64,000 nucleotides of DNA from Rhodovastum atsumiense. Lineage in GTDB: Bacteria > Pseudomonadota > Alphaproteobacteria > Acetobacterales > Acetobacteraceae. Location: assembly GCF_937425535.1 (NCBI RefSeq), contig NZ_OW485601.1, positions 549,001 to 613,000 of the forward strand, in the 5' to 3' direction. Made by a program: the position numbers and the translations under genes. The notes beneath the pieces are model-generated. The model had not been told where the DNA came from and did no database searches. It was given only the letters and a program-made list of their open reading frames with translations. Below, in pieces: positions 1 through 7,309 of the stretch; position 1 is the stretch's first letter, and each line of letters starts with the position of its first letter.

Positions 1-977
1 GAGATCTGCCCCTCCCCCACGAAGCCGTCGCGATAGCCGACCGAGACCTTCAGCGTGTCCGGTCGCGCCCGTCCGGTGGCGCCCGCGATCCGTACCCGGT
101 CGAAGCTCTCCTCCGTGACGGTGATGGCGGAGAAATCGGCGATCACGTCCGGGGTGTAGTAGCTGGTCGGATCGTGGATCTCGTAGAGCAGTTGTTCCTT
201 GCAGGTGGCCGGGGTGACGCGCCCGCCGGATCCCGCCACCTTGGTGATCACCGCGCTGCCGTCCTCGGCCACCTCGGCGATCGGGAAGCCGAGCCGGGCG
301 AGCCCGGCCACGTCCTTCACGCCGGGGTCGGCGAAATAACCGCCGGTCACCTGCCCGGCGCATTCCAGCAGATGCCCCACCGCCGTGCCCTTGCCGAGCC
401 GGTCCCAGTCATCCTCGGCCCAGCCGAACTCGTACACCAGCGGCGCGAGGAACAGCGCCGGGTCGGCGACGCGGCCGGTGATGACCACGTCGGCCCCGGC
501 GGCCAGCGCCGCCACGATCGGCGCGATGCCGAGATACGCGTTGGCGGAAACCAGGCTCTCGCGCATGATCGAGACCGGGGCGCCGGTCTCGGTGATCGCC
601 ACGTCGGCGGCCAGGAGCCCGGCGAGCACGTCATCGCCGTACACCGCCGCGATCTTCAGGCCGGTCAGCCCGAGTTCGCGGGCGATGTCGCGGGTCTTCG
701 CCGCCGCCGCCTCGGGATTGGCCGCGCCCATGTTGGTGATGATGCGCACGCCGCGGGCCTTCGCCCCCGCCAGCACCGCCCGCATCCGGGCTTCCAGCAG
801 CGGGTCGTAGCCGGCGCCCGGATTGGCGAGCCTGGCCTGCTGGCCGATGGCGATGGTGCGCTCGGCGAGGCATTCGAAGCAGAGATAGGCGATCCCGCCC
901 TTCTCCACCAGTTCGACGGCCGGCTCGATGCGGTCGCCGGAATAGCCGGCGCCCGAGCCGATCCTGATGGTTCGCAT
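1..977 (-). CDS. AtuA-family (DUF1446) acyclic terpene/branched acyl utilisation protein, partial
   Basis: The gene reads leftward from the ATG at 977 and runs off the left edge of the window, so only the N-terminal ~325 residues are present. It opens MRTIRIGSGAGYSGDRIEPA, the glycine-rich start typical of the AtuA/DUF1446 family, and continues through the family segments TGRVADPALFLAPL and KEQLLYEIHDPTSYYTPDV. AtuA is required for acyclic terpene (citronellol) use in Pseudomonas, but many family members sit in other acid-degradation operons and the exact reaction is not settled. An AAGGA Shine-Dalgarno lies just upstream. The CitMHS transporter gene ends 28 nt before the start, so both are probably one transcript and the transporter may import the substrate or a tricarboxylate relative. 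Family assignment is confident; substrate is unknown. Confidence 0.85.
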   Translation of the reverse strand, partial: MRTIRIGSGAGYSGDRIEPAVELVEKGGIAYLCFECLAERTIAIGQQARLANPGAGYDPLLEARMRAVLAGAKARGVRIITNMGAANPEAAAAKTRDIARELGLTGLKIAAVYGDDVLAGLLAADVAITETGAPVSIMRESLVSANAYLGIAPIVAALAAGADVVITGRVADPALFLAPLVYEFGWAEDDWDRLGKGTAVGHLLECAGQVTGGYFADPGVKDVAGLARLGFPIAEVAEDGSAVITKVAGSGGRVTPATCKEQLLYEIHDPTSYYTPDVIADFSAITVTEESFDRVRIAGATGRARPDTLKVSVGYRDGFVGEGQI

Positions 978-1005
978 GACCGTGTTCCTTGAGCGGATGA
1001 TGGGG

Positions 1006-2301
1006 TCAGAGCGGCAGGACGCCGAGGACGACAGCGGCGGCGGTCATGACCAGCGTGGCCCCGAACAGGTAGAGGAAGGCGAATTGCTGATGCTCGCGCA
1101 GTTCGATGCGCGACAGCCCGACGACCAGGAAGGTGGCCGGCGTCAGCGGGCTGACCGGGAAGCCGGTGGTCATCTGCCCCAGCACGGCGGCCTGGCCCAT
1201 GGCGAGCGGGGCGACGCCGAAATGCTGGCCCACTTCCGCCACCACCGGCAGCACGCCGAAATAGAAGCTGTCGGGATCGAACACCATGGACAGCGGCATC
1301 GACAGCACCGCCAGCGCCACCGGCAGATGCTGGCCCATGTCCGCGGGGATGAAGCCCACCGCCGCGGCGGCGAGCGCCTTCAGCATGCCGGTGCCGCTCA
1401 TGATGCCGGTGAAGCAGCCGGCCGCGAGCAGGATCGAGGCCATCATCAGCGCCGCCTTGGCATGCGCGTCGATGCGCTGCTTCTGCGCCTTGACCGCCGG
1501 ATAGTTCAGCAGCAGCGCGAGCGCGGTGCCGAGCATGAACATCACCACCGGATCGACCCAGCCGCCGATCATGACCGTCATGATGACGGCGGTGAGCAGC
1601 AGGTTCGGCACGAACAGCTTCGGCCGGCGCAATTCCAGTTCGGCCTCGGTCAGCGTGCGGGTGGGCGCGGGGGCATCGGCATGATCGGTCAGCCCCAGCC
1701 GCCGTTCCTCGCGCTTGCCCAGCAGCCAGGCCACGGTGAAGGCGAACACCCAGCCCACGCCCTGCACGGCGATGAGCGGATTGAAGATCTCCGTGGTGGT
1801 GACATGCAGTGCCGCGGCGGCACGGATCACCGGCCCGGTCCAGGGCAGGAAGTTGATGCCGGCGGCCAGCGAGGCGCACAGGGCCAGGATGCGCCGGTCC
1901 ATGCCAAGCCGCTCGTACAGCGGCAGCATCGCCGGGATGGTGACCAGGAAGGTCACGGCGCCCGAGCCGTCCAGGTGCACCAGCCCGGCCAGCAGCACCG
2001 TGCCGCAGGTGATCCGCGCCGGGCGCAGCCCGACCCGCCTGAGGATGCCGCCGATGATCGGATCGAGCATCCCGGCATCGGTCATGATGCCGAAGTAAAG
2101 GATGGCGAAGACGAACATTCCCGCGGTCGGCGCGATCGAGGAAATGCCCTTGATGATAAATTTTGAAGTATCAAGCCCAAAACCGGCAAAAAGAGCACCA
2201 AGAATCGGAATAACGATCAGTGCGACGATGGGCGACATCCAATCGCGCAGGATGGCGATCAGCATTATGCTGATTACCAGCAAGCAAATCAGTGCCAGCA
2301 T
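1006..2301 (-). CDS. CitMHS family citrate-metal/proton transporter
   Basis: About 431 residues, nearly all hydrophobic helices (roughly a dozen predicted), as in the CitMHS family (TC 2.A.11), which symports metal-citrate complexes or related carboxylates with protons. The N-terminus [19 protein letters not shown] followed by [19 protein letters not shown] and the segment [19 protein letters not shown] are typical of this family. I chose the ATG at 2301 because the family usually starts with this hydrophobic stretch and a GGAGG lies directly upstream, although its spacing is short. A GTG at 2310 would add three residues. It is followed closely by the AtuA-family gene, suggesting a carboxylate uptake and degradation operon. 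The substrate cannot be read from sequence. Confidence 0.88.
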   Translation of the reverse strand: MLALICLLVISIMLIAILRDWMSPIVALIVIPILGALFAGFGLDTSKFIIKGISSIAPTAGMFVFAILYFGIMTDAGMLDPIIGGILRRVGLRPARITCGTVLLAGLVHLDGSGAVTFLVTIPAMLPLYERLGMDRRILALCASLAAGINFLPWTGPVIRAAAALHVTTTEIFNPLIAVQGVGWVFAFTVAWLLGKREERRLGLTDHADAPAPTRTLTEAELELRRPKLFVPNLLLTAVIMTVMIGGWVDPVVMFMLGTALALLLNYPAVKAQKQRIDAHAKAALMMASILLAAGCFTGIMSGTGMLKALAAAAVGFIPADMGQHLPVALAVLSMPLSMVFDPDSFYFGVLPVVAEVGQHFGVAPLAMGQAAVLGQMTTGFPVSPLTPATFLVVGLSRIELREHQQFAFLYLFGATLVMTAAAVVLGVLPL

Positions 2302-2539
2302 GACCTCCACTCACATTTATTTGTTTTGGTGTCTTGTGAGAGGGAACCACATCCTCAATTAATACGTCCAAGACATTTGTCTGATAGGTTCATAAACGCA
2401 TCGCATAAATCCAGGCGCCCGCCACACCCACGGGCCACCCCCAGGCCGTATCGCCGGCAGATTGCCGCCAGCACGCCTTAACCGATTGGTGACCATTGGA
2501 TCGGATTCTGGGACGCGTACAGGCCAGCGAGACGACGGC
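2302..2539. promoter_or_regulatory. AT-rich divergent promoter region with short inverted repeat
   Basis: This gap separates the leftward CitMHS gene from the rightward EAL gene and is visibly more AT-rich (about 2315-2405) than the rest of the window, as expected for a promoter. It contains the inverted repeat AGACA-TT-TGTCT at 2371-2382, which could be an operator for the catabolic operon. No regulator gene is adjacent and no -35/-10 pair is convincing enough to place. Confidence 0.4.
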
Positions 2540-3382
2540 ATGGTTTCGACATCCCTCTTCCCCCCGACCGGCCCCGAGGGCCCGGCTTCGCGCTTCCGGC
2601 TCGCCCCCGACCCGCGCAGCGAGGCGGCGCACCGGCGCCGGTTGTTGCGTGACATCGACGGCGCGGTGCAGTCCAACGCGTTCATCCTGCACTACCAGCC
2701 CCGCATCGCGCTCGACAGCGGCGAGCGGACCGGCGCGGAAGCGCTGATCCGCTGGCAGCATCCGCGCCGCGGCATGGTACCGCCGGCCCAGTTCATCCCG
2801 ATTGCCGAGAAGAACGGGCGAATCGGGGCGATCGGCGGCTGGGTGCTGCAGGCAGCCTGCCGCGAGGCAGCCTCCTGGCCCGAGCCGTCAATCGTGTCGG
2901 TGAACGTCTCGGCGCGGCAGCTCGAGGACGGGCTGCTGCTCGGGCAGGTGGCCACGGCGCTCGAACTGTCCGGCCTGGACCCGGAGCGGCTGGAGCTGGA
3001 ACTGACCGAAGGGCTGCTGGTCGATGTCGCCGTCGACATGCTGCTGATGCTGTCGGCGATCCGCGATCTCGGCGTCGGCATCGCCCTCGACGATTTCGGC
3101 ACCGGCTTCGCCAGCCTGGGCATGCTCAAGCGCCTGCCGCTCACCACCATGAAGCTGGACCGCTCGCTGGTGCGCAACCTGCCCGCCGATCACGAGGATG
3201 CGGCGATCGCGCGGGCCGTGATCGCCGCGGGCCACGCCATGGGGCTGCAGGTGGTGGCCGAAGGCATCGAAACCGAGGCGCAGCGGGCCTTCCTGTCCGC
3301 CTGTGGCTGCGACGAGGGCCAGGGCTACCTGTTCGGCCACCCGCTGCCCGCCGGGGCGCTGCGGCCGGGCGGCGCGGCATGA
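2540..3382 (+). CDS. stand-alone EAL-domain cyclic-di-GMP phosphodiesterase
   Basis: A 280-residue protein that is almost entirely one EAL domain, with no GGDEF, PAS, receiver or membrane segment visible. EAL enzymes hydrolyse c-di-GMP to pGpG. Catalytic and metal-binding residues look intact: the EAL signature in GAEALIRWQH (about 67-69), Asn in VNVSARQ (about 122), Glu in ELTEG, the DDFGTGF loop (about 184-190), Lys in MKLDRS (about 205), Glu in EGIE, and Gln in GQGYLFG. It is therefore predicted to be active. Start chosen at the ATG at 2540; in-frame TTG/GTG codons upstream would add up to 26 low-complexity residues. The N-terminal ~40 residues show no known domain, so the input signal is unknown. 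A PilZ-containing chemoreceptor elsewhere in the window (56915-58555) is a possible c-di-GMP reader. Confidence 0.9.
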   Translation: MVSTSLFPPTGPEGPASRFRLAPDPRSEAAHRRRLLRDIDGAVQSNAFILHYQPRIALDSGERTGAEALIRWQHPRRGMVPPAQFIPIAEKNGRIGAIGGWVLQAACREAASWPEPSIVSVNVSARQLEDGLLLGQVATALELSGLDPERLELELTEGLLVDVAVDMLLMLSAIRDLGVGIALDDFGTGFASLGMLKRLPLTTMKLDRSLVRNLPADHEDAAIARAVIAAGHAMGLQVVAEGIETEAQRAFLSACGCDEGQGYLFGHPLPAGALRPGGAA

Positions 3383-3564
3383 TCCGGCCCCGCCTGCGGA
3401 TGCATGCAAGGCCGGGCTGTTCGCGCCTGTGGTGACGCAGCGCGCCTGAACGGCTTGCAACTTGCCTGCCCGCCGGAATGCGGTCATGTGCCACCCATGA
3501 TCCGCATCCGCCGCATCGTTCCGACCGCCCCCGGCCTGGGACGCCTCAAGGCCCCTCGCGCCGC

Positions 3565-3843
3565 ATGAGCGATACCGCCACCGAAGCCGAGATCCTCCGC
3601 CTGACCGCCGCGCGCGGCCCTGGCGGGTCGATCTGCCCGACCGAGGTCGCCCGCGCCCTCGTCCCGGGAGACGCCTGGCACGGCAAGCTCTCCGCCGTGC
3701 GCCGTGCCGCCATCCGCCTCGCCCAGGCCGGCCGGATCGAAATCCTGCGCAAGGGCAAGCCGGTCGATCCGCATGGCGAGATCCGCGGCGTCATCCGCCT
3801 GCGCGTCCACCCCACGGAAGCCAGCCCCGGAGACAGCCCCTGA
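3565..3843 (+). CDS. DUF3253 domain protein
   Basis: A 92-residue protein dominated by a DUF3253-type domain: ILRLTAARGPGGSICPTEVAR, then WHGKLSAVRRAAIRLAQAGRI and a C-terminal GEIRGVIRLRVH. The fold looks like a small winged-helix unit (helix, helix-turn-helix-like region, beta wing), so nucleic-acid binding is possible, but no function is established. The ATG at 3565 is chosen because the domain begins a few residues later; upstream in-frame sequence is Pro/Arg-rich and unlikely to be translated. It lies between the EAL gene and the SbmA-like transporter on the same strand, with 160-180 nt gaps, so an operon is uncertain. Confidence 0.75.
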   Translation: MSDTATEAEILRLTAARGPGGSICPTEVARALVPGDAWHGKLSAVRRAAIRLAQAGRIEILRKGKPVDPHGEIRGVIRLRVHPTEASPGDSP

Positions 3844-4005
3844 TGCAGGGGCCAGCGTGGTCACGGCACGCGGATGCGGGCCGCCCCCTGGTCACGAGGT
3901 CGCGCAGCGTGTACGGGCGCGGCGATGTCGGCGTGAACCGCACACGGGCCGGTGCCTGGCGCGCGGCCCCGGATGCCGGTCCCGCCCCCCACTGAGGAGC
4001 CCGCG

Positions 4006-5808
4006 ATGCGCAATCTCGCCGAATTCCTCCGCGACGCCTGGCAGCTCGCCAAGCCCTATTTCACCCAGTCCAACGAACGCCTGTTCGCCTGCGGCATGCT
4101 GGCCACCGTCATCGCCCTGCGGCTGGTGCTGGTGGGCGCCGAGGTGGTGCTCAGCTTCTGGAACAACGCCTTCTTCACCAGCCTGCAGGAGAAGGACTGG
4201 GACAGCTTCATCTCGCTGCTGCTGACCTGGAAGGTCACCGCCGATGGCTGGATCCTGCCCGGCTTCTGCGGCGTGGCGGTCGGCTACATCATCATCGCGG
4301 TCTATCGCATCTACCTGACCCAGTGGCTGCAGATCCGCTGGCGGCGCTGGATGACCACCCGCTTCCTCGATGACTGGCTGTCGGACCGGGCCTATTACCG
4401 CATCAGCCTGATCCCGCCCCACGACGAGCGCCGCGGCATCGGCACCGAGAACCCCGACCAGCGTATCGCCGAAGACCTCCGCGCCTTCATCGGCGACGGC
4501 GTCGAGGGGGTGCGCGGCATCCTGTTCCTCGGCATCGACCTGCTCTCCACCATCGTCTCGCTGTTCAGCTTCATCGCCATCCTGTGGTCGCTGTCGGGGC
4601 CGATGACGATCCTCGGCGTCTCCATCCCCGGCTACATGGTGTGGGTGGCGCTGGTCTACGCCATCATCGGCACGGTGCTGACGCATCTGGTCGGCCGGCC
4701 GCTGGCCATGCTGAATTTCCGCAAGCAGCGGGTCGAGGCGGATTTCCGCTTCGCCCTGGTGCGCATGCGCGAAAACACCGAGGGCATCGCGCTCTATGGC
4801 GGCGAGGCCGAGGAGCAGCGCGGCCTGCTCGCCCGCTTCGAGGCGCTGGCGGCCAACTGGTGGCAATTGATGCGGCGCTACAAATACCTGACCGCGCTGA
4901 CCGCGGGCTATGGCCAGATCGCCAGCATCTTCCCCATCGTGGTGGCGGCGCCGCGCTTCTTCGCCGGCGAGATCACCCTCGGCGCGCTGACCCAGACCGC
5001 GGGCGCCTTCGGACAGGTGCAGGGGGCGTTGAGCTGGTTCGTGGACAGTTACACTACCATCGCCGCCTGGCGCGCCACCGTGGAACGTCTTGCCACCTTC
5101 CAGCGCGCCATCACCACCGCCCGCGCCGCCGCGGACGAGGGGGTGCACCTGCAATCGGGCAGCGGCGAAGGCTACGAGTTGCGCGGCGCCACCCTGGCGC
5201 TGCCCAGCGGGGAAGCGCTGTTGCAGGATGCCGACGTGGCGCTGCGCCCCGGCGAGCCGGTGATCGTGACCGGCCGCTCCGGATCCGGCAAATCGACCCT
5301 GTTCCGCGCGCTCGCCGGCATCTGGCCGTTCGGGCGCGGCGAGGTGCGCCGCCCCGCCGGCCGGACGCTGTTCCTGCCGCAGCGGCCCTATATCCCGCTC
5401 GGCACCTTGCGACATGTCGTCACCTATCCCGCGCCGGTCACCGCCCACAGCGACGCGGAGCTGCACGATGCCCTGGCCGCGGTGGGGCTGGACCGGCTGG
5501 CCGCGCAGCTGGATGACGAGGAGAACTGGGCGCAGCACCTCTCGGGCGGCGAGCAGCAGCGGCTCGCGCTGGCCCGCGCGCTGCTGGCCCGGCCGGACTG
5601 GCTGTTCCTCGACGAGGCCACCGCGAGCCTCGATCCGGAGGCGGAGGCGGCGCTCTATGCGCTGCTGCGACAAAGATTGCCGGAAACGACCATCGTGTCG
5701 ATCGCGCACCGGCCGGCGGTGGCGGGCTTCCACGAACGCCACCTGGTGTTCGAGCGTGGGCCGGAAGGGCCCGGCCGGCTGGTGGATCGCGCCGCCCAAC
5801 TGGCCTGA
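4006..5808 (+). CDS. SbmA/BacA-like ABC transporter, fused permease and ATPase
   Basis: A 600-residue half-transporter: an N-terminal SbmA/BacA-type membrane domain (about residues 1-370, including FFTSLQEKDWDSFISLLLTW and the conserved NPDQRIAEDLR) followed by an ABC ATPase. ATPase motifs are complete: Walker A GRSGSGKST (about 425-433), signature LSGGEQQRLALARAL (about 511), Walker B LFLDEATASLD and the H-loop in SIAHRP. This is the ABCD/YddA-type family, related to BacA proteins that move peptides or very-long-chain acyl groups across the inner membrane; it probably works as a homodimer. The ATG at 4006 is preceded by GAGGAG; the upstream in-frame extension lacks homology. The stop is followed by a strong hairpin at 5816-5842. 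The substrate is not known. Confidence 0.9.
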   Translation: MRNLAEFLRDAWQLAKPYFTQSNERLFACGMLATVIALRLVLVGAEVVLSFWNNAFFTSLQEKDWDSFISLLLTWKVTADGWILPGFCGVAVGYIIIAVYRIYLTQWLQIRWRRWMTTRFLDDWLSDRAYYRISLIPPHDERRGIGTENPDQRIAEDLRAFIGDGVEGVRGILFLGIDLLSTIVSLFSFIAILWSLSGPMTILGVSIPGYMVWVALVYAIIGTVLTHLVGRPLAMLNFRKQRVEADFRFALVRMRENTEGIALYGGEAEEQRGLLARFEALAANWWQLMRRYKYLTALTAGYGQIASIFPIVVAAPRFFAGEITLGALTQTAGAFGQVQGALSWFVDSYTTIAAWRATVERLATFQRAITTARAAADEGVHLQSGSGEGYELRGATLALPSGEALLQDADVALRPGEPVIVTGRSGSGKSTLFRALAGIWPFGRGEVRRPAGRTLFLPQRPYIPLGTLRHVVTYPAPVTAHSDAELHDALAAVGLDRLAAQLDDEENWAQHLSGGEQQRLALARALLARPDWLFLDEATASLDPEAEAALYALLRQRLPETTIVSIAHRPAVAGFHERHLVFERGPEGPGRLVDRAAQLA

Positions 5809-5815
5809 CGCGCCA

Positions 5816-5842
5816 CGGGCCGGGATGTGGCATCCCGGCCCG
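5816..5842 (+). terminator. hairpin downstream of SbmA-like transporter
   Basis: Perfect 12-bp stem CGGGCCGGGATG / CATCCCGGCCCG with a 3-nt loop, starting 8 nt after the transporter stop codon. No U-run follows, so it may be a Rho-assisted or processing signal. It sits between this gene and the convergent small membrane protein at 5919-6173. Confidence 0.6.
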
Positions 5843-5918
5843 GAACGCACGATTCCCGATCCCTCGTCCCCGAGGAATCAGGAGCGTCAGCCCCGACAGT
5901 TCAGGCGCAGGTCGGAGA

Positions 5919-6173
5919 CTATGCTTCCGGCTTGCGCCAGACATCACGACGCGGCTCGGAAGAGCGGCGCGACAGCACGTCCAGGCTCTTGGCCCCACCG
6001 AACGGAGCGCTGAGAATGAAGCTGATCCCCCGCTCAAGGGCACCGAATATTTTCGGGTAGCGATTATTTCCGCGGTACAGGAAGTCGAGCCAGCAATACA
6101 GGGCATAAAGCAGAAAAACGGTGAGAATCATTCGCACCGTGAAGTCCAGCACTGGGCTGAGTCCAAAGTCCAT
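5919..6173 (-). CDS. small single-pass membrane protein, unknown function
   Basis: An 84-residue protein with one clear hydrophobic segment (about residues 14-34, MILTVFLLYALYCWLDFLY) and a basic C-terminal tail, suggesting a single-pass inner-membrane protein with a cytoplasmic tail. I do not recognise the family. The ATG at 6173 is preferred because a GGGGAA sequence lies about 6 nt upstream; an upstream ATG at 6212 would add 13 residues. It converges on the SbmA-like transporter gene and has its own upstream non-coding region (6174-6558). Codon use and composition resemble the neighbours, so it is probably real but not certain. Confidence 0.55.
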   Translation of the reverse strand: MDFGLSPVLDFTVRMILTVFLLYALYCWLDFLYRGNNRYPKIFGALERGISFILSAPFGGAKSLDVLSRRSSEPRRDVWRKPEA

Positions 6174-6558
6174 GTGTAGTTCCCCGGGTTCTGCAGCACC
6201 GGACGCCGCCATAATCCGGCGCGACGCCAGGAAACTGTTTTCTTGTGGATTACTTCGGCTTCACGTATTGATCCGACGCGATTTCAAGGCGCCAGCGATC
6301 ACCCGCGGAGAAGTATCCAAGCCACTCCCAGGTTCCATCCTGGTGGAACGGTCACGCTGACTTGTTCCGTCCGCCAGGCGGAGCTGTGCTGCGCAGCAGA
6401 CAAGGCAAGGGCTTCGCCCTTGACCCACCAAGGGCCACAAGGCCCTTGGAACCCGCGACGCGCTGCGCGGCACAGAATCATGGGTTCCAAGGGCGAAGCC
6501 CTTGGCCCGGTCCAGGGGCGGAGCCCCTGGTGGGGGCGGGGCAACGCCCCGCCAAGGA
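6174..6558. other. non-coding region: promoter side of 5919-6173 and modular hairpin repeat copy 1
   Basis: No gene is supported in this 385-nt stretch. Bases 6174-6360 are comparatively AT-rich and probably hold the promoter of the leftward small membrane protein. Bases 6361-6553 are occupied by hairpin repeat copy 1 (described separately) and short flanking palindromes such as CCGCC-A-GGCGG. Confidence 0.6.
6406..6553 (-). repeat. modular hairpin repeat, copy 1
   Basis: A chain of short stem-loops, each with a 7-9 bp stem and 3-4 nt loop: CAAGGGC-ttc-GCCCTTG (6406-6422), CCAAGGGCC-acaa-GGCCCTTGG (6428-6449), CCAAGGGC-gaa-GCCCTTGG (6487-6505), CCAGGGGC-gga-GCCCCTGG (6512-6530), GGCGGGGC-aac-GCCCCGCC (6535-6553). 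A conserved non-palindromic core resembling gcggcacagaatcatgggtt lies at about 6466-6485. The end of the element is 5 nt after the stop codon of the leftward lipoprotein gene (6559), so it would be the 3' untranslated region of that transcript. Closely related copies occur at 13611-13756 and 62026-62175, and a shorter one at 39661-39730. Confidence 0.85.
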
Positions 6559-6828
6559 TCAGCGGCCGCTGCGTCCGGCCTGCACGCCGGCGCGATAGGC
6601 GGCATCCTCGGACTGCTTGTGCGCGTCGTACAGCAGCCCGCCCGCAAGCCCGGCGGCAGCACCTGCGGCCGCCCCCAATCCGGCGTTACCGCCGATCGCC
6701 CCGAGGAGTGCCCCGGCCGCGGCGCCGCCGGTCGTTCCGGTCAGGGCCCGTTGCTGGGTGGGCGAGAGATCGGCGCAGCCCGCGAGCAGCACCACCGTTC
6801 CAAGTGCCAGAGCCAATCCGCGCATCAT
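6559..6828 (-). CDS. glycine-zipper outer-membrane lipoprotein
   Basis: An 89-residue lipoprotein with signal peptide and lipobox LLAGC (Cys about 18), followed by a Gly/Ala-rich glycine zipper (GTTGGAAAGALLGAIGGNAGLGAAAGAAAGLAGG, given here in outline, residues about 31-64) and a hydrophilic tail. This resembles YMGG/OsmB-like small surface lipoproteins whose zipper helices associate with membranes; the exact role is unknown. Two adjacent ATG codons (6828 and 6825) follow a GGAGG, and the second has the better spacing. The start overlaps the stop of the Rap1a-like gene, so the two are translationally coupled. Hairpin repeat copy 1 follows 5 nt after the stop. Confidence 0.8.
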   Translation of the reverse strand: MMRGLALALGTVVLLAGCADLSPTQQRALTGTTGGAAAGALLGAIGGNAGLGAAAGAAAGLAGGLLYDAHKQSEDAAYRAGVQAGRSGR

Positions 6829-7238
6829 TTCCTCCGCGTATTTGTTGCCGCCGTCGGCGGGCAGGGATAGGCCTGCGACAGATAGCCGGCCAGCCCGTCG
6901 GCCGGAGCCAGGGCGGCGCGTGCCGGATCGGCCTTCACCCAGGCGACGAACCCGCCGATTGCCGCATTGCGGCTGGGCGGTGCGGGCGGCATGCAGAACA
7001 GGCGCAGGCGTGGATTAGCATCCTGCTCGATCTTCAGCACCGCATAGGCGCCTTCGGCGAAGCCATGGCAGAAATGAATGGCGGCGACGGCGCTGGGATC
7101 GGCTGGGTCGCTGGCGCAAAGTGCGGCGAGATCCCCTGCGTTGCGAAGCTGGAAATTCTCCGGGCTCACCGCCGCGCGTGCCCCCCAGGGCAACAGAATC
7201 GCGAGCATGGCAGCGGGCAGAAGATTACGGCACCTCAT
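6825..7238 (-). CDS. Rap1a/Tai-family immunity-like periplasmic protein
   Basis: A 137-residue exported protein: signal peptide (about 1-22, ending ARA) and a domain with the Rap1a/Tai pattern LRNAGDLAALCASDPAD, then AIHFCHGFAEGAYAVL, a Cys in RLFCMPP, and a C-terminal LAGYLSQAYPCP. Conserved cysteines probably form disulfides. Rap1a/Tai proteins are best known as periplasmic immunity proteins against type VI secretion amidase effectors (Ssp1, Tae4), but many orphans exist. No amidase or T6SS gene is nearby, so this may be an orphan immunity protein or have a different job. Strong GGAGG upstream of the ATG at 7238; coupled with the downstream lipoprotein gene by overlap. Confidence 0.75.
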   Translation of the reverse strand: MRCRNLLPAAMLAILLPWGARAAVSPENFQLRNAGDLAALCASDPADPSAVAAIHFCHGFAEGAYAVLKIEQDANPRLRLFCMPPAPPSRNAAIGGFVAWVKADPARAALAPADGLAGYLSQAYPCPPTAATNTRRK

Positions 7239-7309
7239 GGTGTCCCTCCGTTCTTCACGGCGGGATCTTGCAACCGTACTGATGTAGAAATCAATCGAAG
7301 TTCCCGCGC

